From Bacillota bacterium (lineage in GTDB: Bacteria > Bacillota > Clostridia > Acetivibrionales > DSM-1351), in assembly GCA_023436485.1 (NCBI GenBank), contig JAEZIU010000244.1, forward strand, positions 1-15,546: a DNA stretch of 15,546 bases, written 5' to 3'. Under the pieces are notes generated by a model that had not been told where the DNA came from, searched no databases, and saw only the letters and a program-made list of their open reading frames with translations. Numbering within the stretch: the first letter of the stretch is position 1; the number at the start of each line of letters is the position of its first letter. This document shows, one piece after another, positions 13,986 to 15,546 of this stretch. Both the position numbers and the translations under genes were made by a program.

Positions 13986-15546
13986 TTATTTGTGTCGTTC
14001 AATAAGGCTTGAGGAAATAAAGGAGGGCAGGTATTTACGCCACAAAGGCTGTTCCTCCACATACTTATGGTTTGATATTGTATTATACAACCAGCTGCGG
14101 TCAAAGGAACCGCCCTTAAATGGTATATTTGCGGGTGGAGTTTCAGTATCCAACAAGCTTCTTCCATCCGTTTTAACATTATATGCAAGATTTGATGTTG
14201 CCAGTATAGTTGGAGAAACGTCAAGGAAGGATGCTACAACGGAATCTTCCCTGTACTTTTTGTGGTCAGGTGTAAGCAGAAACATGGGAACAAACTCAAA
14301 ATATTTGTCACCCTCTATAAAGGAAGCCTGAGCAAAATCCTGTGAGTTTACATTGGGAGTATGGTCACCATAAATTATTATATATGTGTTACTATATTTT
14401 GCCTGAACCTTCTCAACAAAGTCCTGTATGGATTTATCAACATAACTAAAGGAATTATAGTAGTTCTGCACAATCTCATTTTCTATATCGTCGTAAGCCT
14501 TGTTATTATAGTAATGTCTTGCACTTTCAAAGGGGCCGTGACTTGTCATTGTTATAATATGGGTGTAAAAAGGTCTTGTACTTTTCTCAATCTTTTCAAA
14601 GGCAAAGGAGAAGACCTTGTCATCGGGTGCACCCCAGCCCTCGTCATCGTAGTTCATTGAGCTTATATCATAGAACTTTTTAAAGCCCATTTTTGAAAAA
14701 GCAATATTTCTGTTATAAAAAGTCCCAACATTACCATGAAATGCCATAGTATTGTAGGAGGCTTTACCGAGCTTGGATACAATGGAATTGGGGTAACTGT
14801 ATGAAGACAGCTTGATTGCCGGGAAAGAATCAAGGGTTTCAACACTGTTTATAACTGAAAATTCGGCATCTGATGTACCACCGCCCTTATGATAGCTTAG
14901 TGTGTACGGGTAATAAACGCTGCTATCCATTAATGAGCCAAGGTAAGGCATAACATAGGAACCTTTATATTTTTGTTTAACAATATTCGAATCCATTGAT
15001 TCAACTTGTATTACTACATAATTTGGCTGCTGTGAGGTACTCTTGGAAGTAGTTATGGAACTGGGGGAAGTAATGCTTTTGCCGTAATTGAATTGATTAA
15101 TCAGCTTTTCTTCAGTGTTATTTTGAATTATATTAACTATTCCGTTTGTAACAGTACCGTACCTTTCAACTATCCGAGTTTCTCCGGAATACCTATCATC
15201 CATGAACTGTACCACAGACTGGCCGTTTGCAAAGTTAAATATCTCAATTACTAAAAGAATTACTGCAGACAAACCAATCACAGCATTTCGCAATAAAGGC
15301 AGCCTTGAATTTTTGACTTCCTGTTTGAAGCATTTAAAGAAAATATATAAAGCTACCGGAACATCAATAAAAACTACCAGCAGCTGAACACTTATCGGAT
15401 TTGCAAAGTGGGAAGCTGAAATCATGGCTTCCTTAAACAATGAAATCCACTGAAGAAAATGCAGGTAACTGTGGTAGTAAAGGAAGTATGATATATTAGT
15501 AAAACAATATATACCTTGTATTATATACACGATTAAAAAAATGTAT
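13986..15546 (-). CDS. LTA synthase family protein (sulfatase-fold), N-terminus cut by window edge
   Basis: The frame stays open from TAA (13986-13988) to the window end; the GTG at 15528-15530 is probably internal, since LtaS proteins have five N-terminal membrane helices and only about two or three are visible (about residues 46-67 and 84-101, numbered from that GTG). The extracellular sulfatase-fold domain begins at about residue 160. Catalytic residues are recognisable: Glu167 in VESMDS, nucleophile Thr209 in GGGTSDAEF, and Asp379-His380 in GDHTP, corresponding to E255, T300, D475 and H476 of S. aureus LtaS. AFHGN His255, Arg264 and HGPF His321 align by spacing with H347, R356 and H416. 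The family transfers glycerol-phosphate from phosphatidylglycerol to lipoteichoic acid at the outer membrane face; a related polymer is possible. Convergent with the nucleoid-associated gene. Confidence 0.9.
   Translation of the reverse strand, partial: YIFLIVYIIQGIYCFTNISYFLYYHSYLHFLQWISLFKEAMISASHFANPISVQLLVVFIDVPVALYIFFKCFKQEVKNSRLPLLRNAVIGLSAVILLVIEIFNFANGQSVVQFMDDRYSGETRIVERYGTVTNGIVNIIQNNTEEKLINQFNYGKSITSPSSITTSKSTSQQPNYVVIQVESMDSNIVKQKYKGSYVMPYLGSLMDSSVYYPYTLSYHKGGGTSDAEFSVINSVETLDSFPAIKLSSYSYPNSIVSKLGKASYNTMAFHGNVGTFYNRNIAFSKMGFKKFYDISSMNYDDEGWGAPDDKVFSFAFEKIEKSTRPFYTHIITMTSHGPFESARHYYNNKAYDDIENEIVQNYYNSFSYVDKSIQDFVEKVQAKYSNTYIIIYGDHTPNVNSQDFAQASFIEGDKYFEFVPMFLLTPDHKKYREDSVVASFLDVSPTILATSNLAYNVKTDGRSLLDTETPPANIPFKGGSFDRSWLYNTISNHKYVEEQPLWRKYLPSFISSSLIERHK

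Noticed and set aside
1..15546. CRISPR array, tRNA, rRNA, phage genes or toxin-antitoxin pair
   Set aside because: No regular spaced repeats, cloverleaf-like sequence or small gene pairs were seen.

Overview
The window is an AT-rich, low-GC Gram-positive chromosome segment, most likely from an anaerobic clostridium. The signs are a T-box-controlled trp operon, GGAGG-type ribosome binding sites with some GTG and TTG starts, a YtaF-type sporulation membrane protein and an LtaS-like polymerase. I did not recognise the exact species. A mesophilic cellulolytic clostridium (Ruminiclostridium-like) would fit, but that is an inference.

Layout. (1) Positions 1-2639 (+): the 3' part of a large multidomain protein, a GT4-type glycosyltransferase followed by two SAM-methyltransferase-like domains. 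(2) 2640-2971: no gene, but almost entirely one imperfect inverted repeat of about 308 bp, which looks like a non-autonomous foldback (MITE-like) element between convergent genes. (3) 2972-9420 (-): a complete tryptophan operon, trpE-trpG-trpD-trpC-trpF-trpB-trpA, tightly packed and mostly overlapping or abutting. It is preceded at 9465-9755 by a T-box leader whose specifier codon reads UGG (Trp), with an intrinsic terminator. (4) 9925-10548 (+): a YtaF-like membrane protein, divergent from trp. (5) 10550-11146 (-): a DUF1836 protein, convergent with ytaF at a 1-nt gap. (6) 11341-12033 (+): an SGNH/GDSL-type hydrolase, divergent from the DUF1836 gene and closed by a strong bidirectional terminator. 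(7) 12113-12814 (-): a TPR protein, divergent from (8) 12938-13954 (+), a 37-kDa nucleoid-associated protein family member; the two share a symmetrical pair of extended -10 promoters. (9) 13986 to the window end (-): an LTA-synthase-family membrane sulfatase fold protein, cut at its N-terminus by the window edge.

How the parts work together. The trp genes encode the whole chorismate-to-tryptophan pathway. Control appears two-layered: uncharged tRNA-Trp read by the T-box RNA, and probably feedback inhibition of TrpE through its LLES motif. The other genes are ordinary single-gene units in alternating orientation, with no visible functional link to trp. The GT-MT-MT protein and the LtaS-like protein both point to surface glycan or polymer synthesis but lie at opposite ends of the window. 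I did not find a defence system, CRISPR array, tRNA, rRNA or complete transposase. The least conventional items are the foldback element and the three-domain glycan enzyme.
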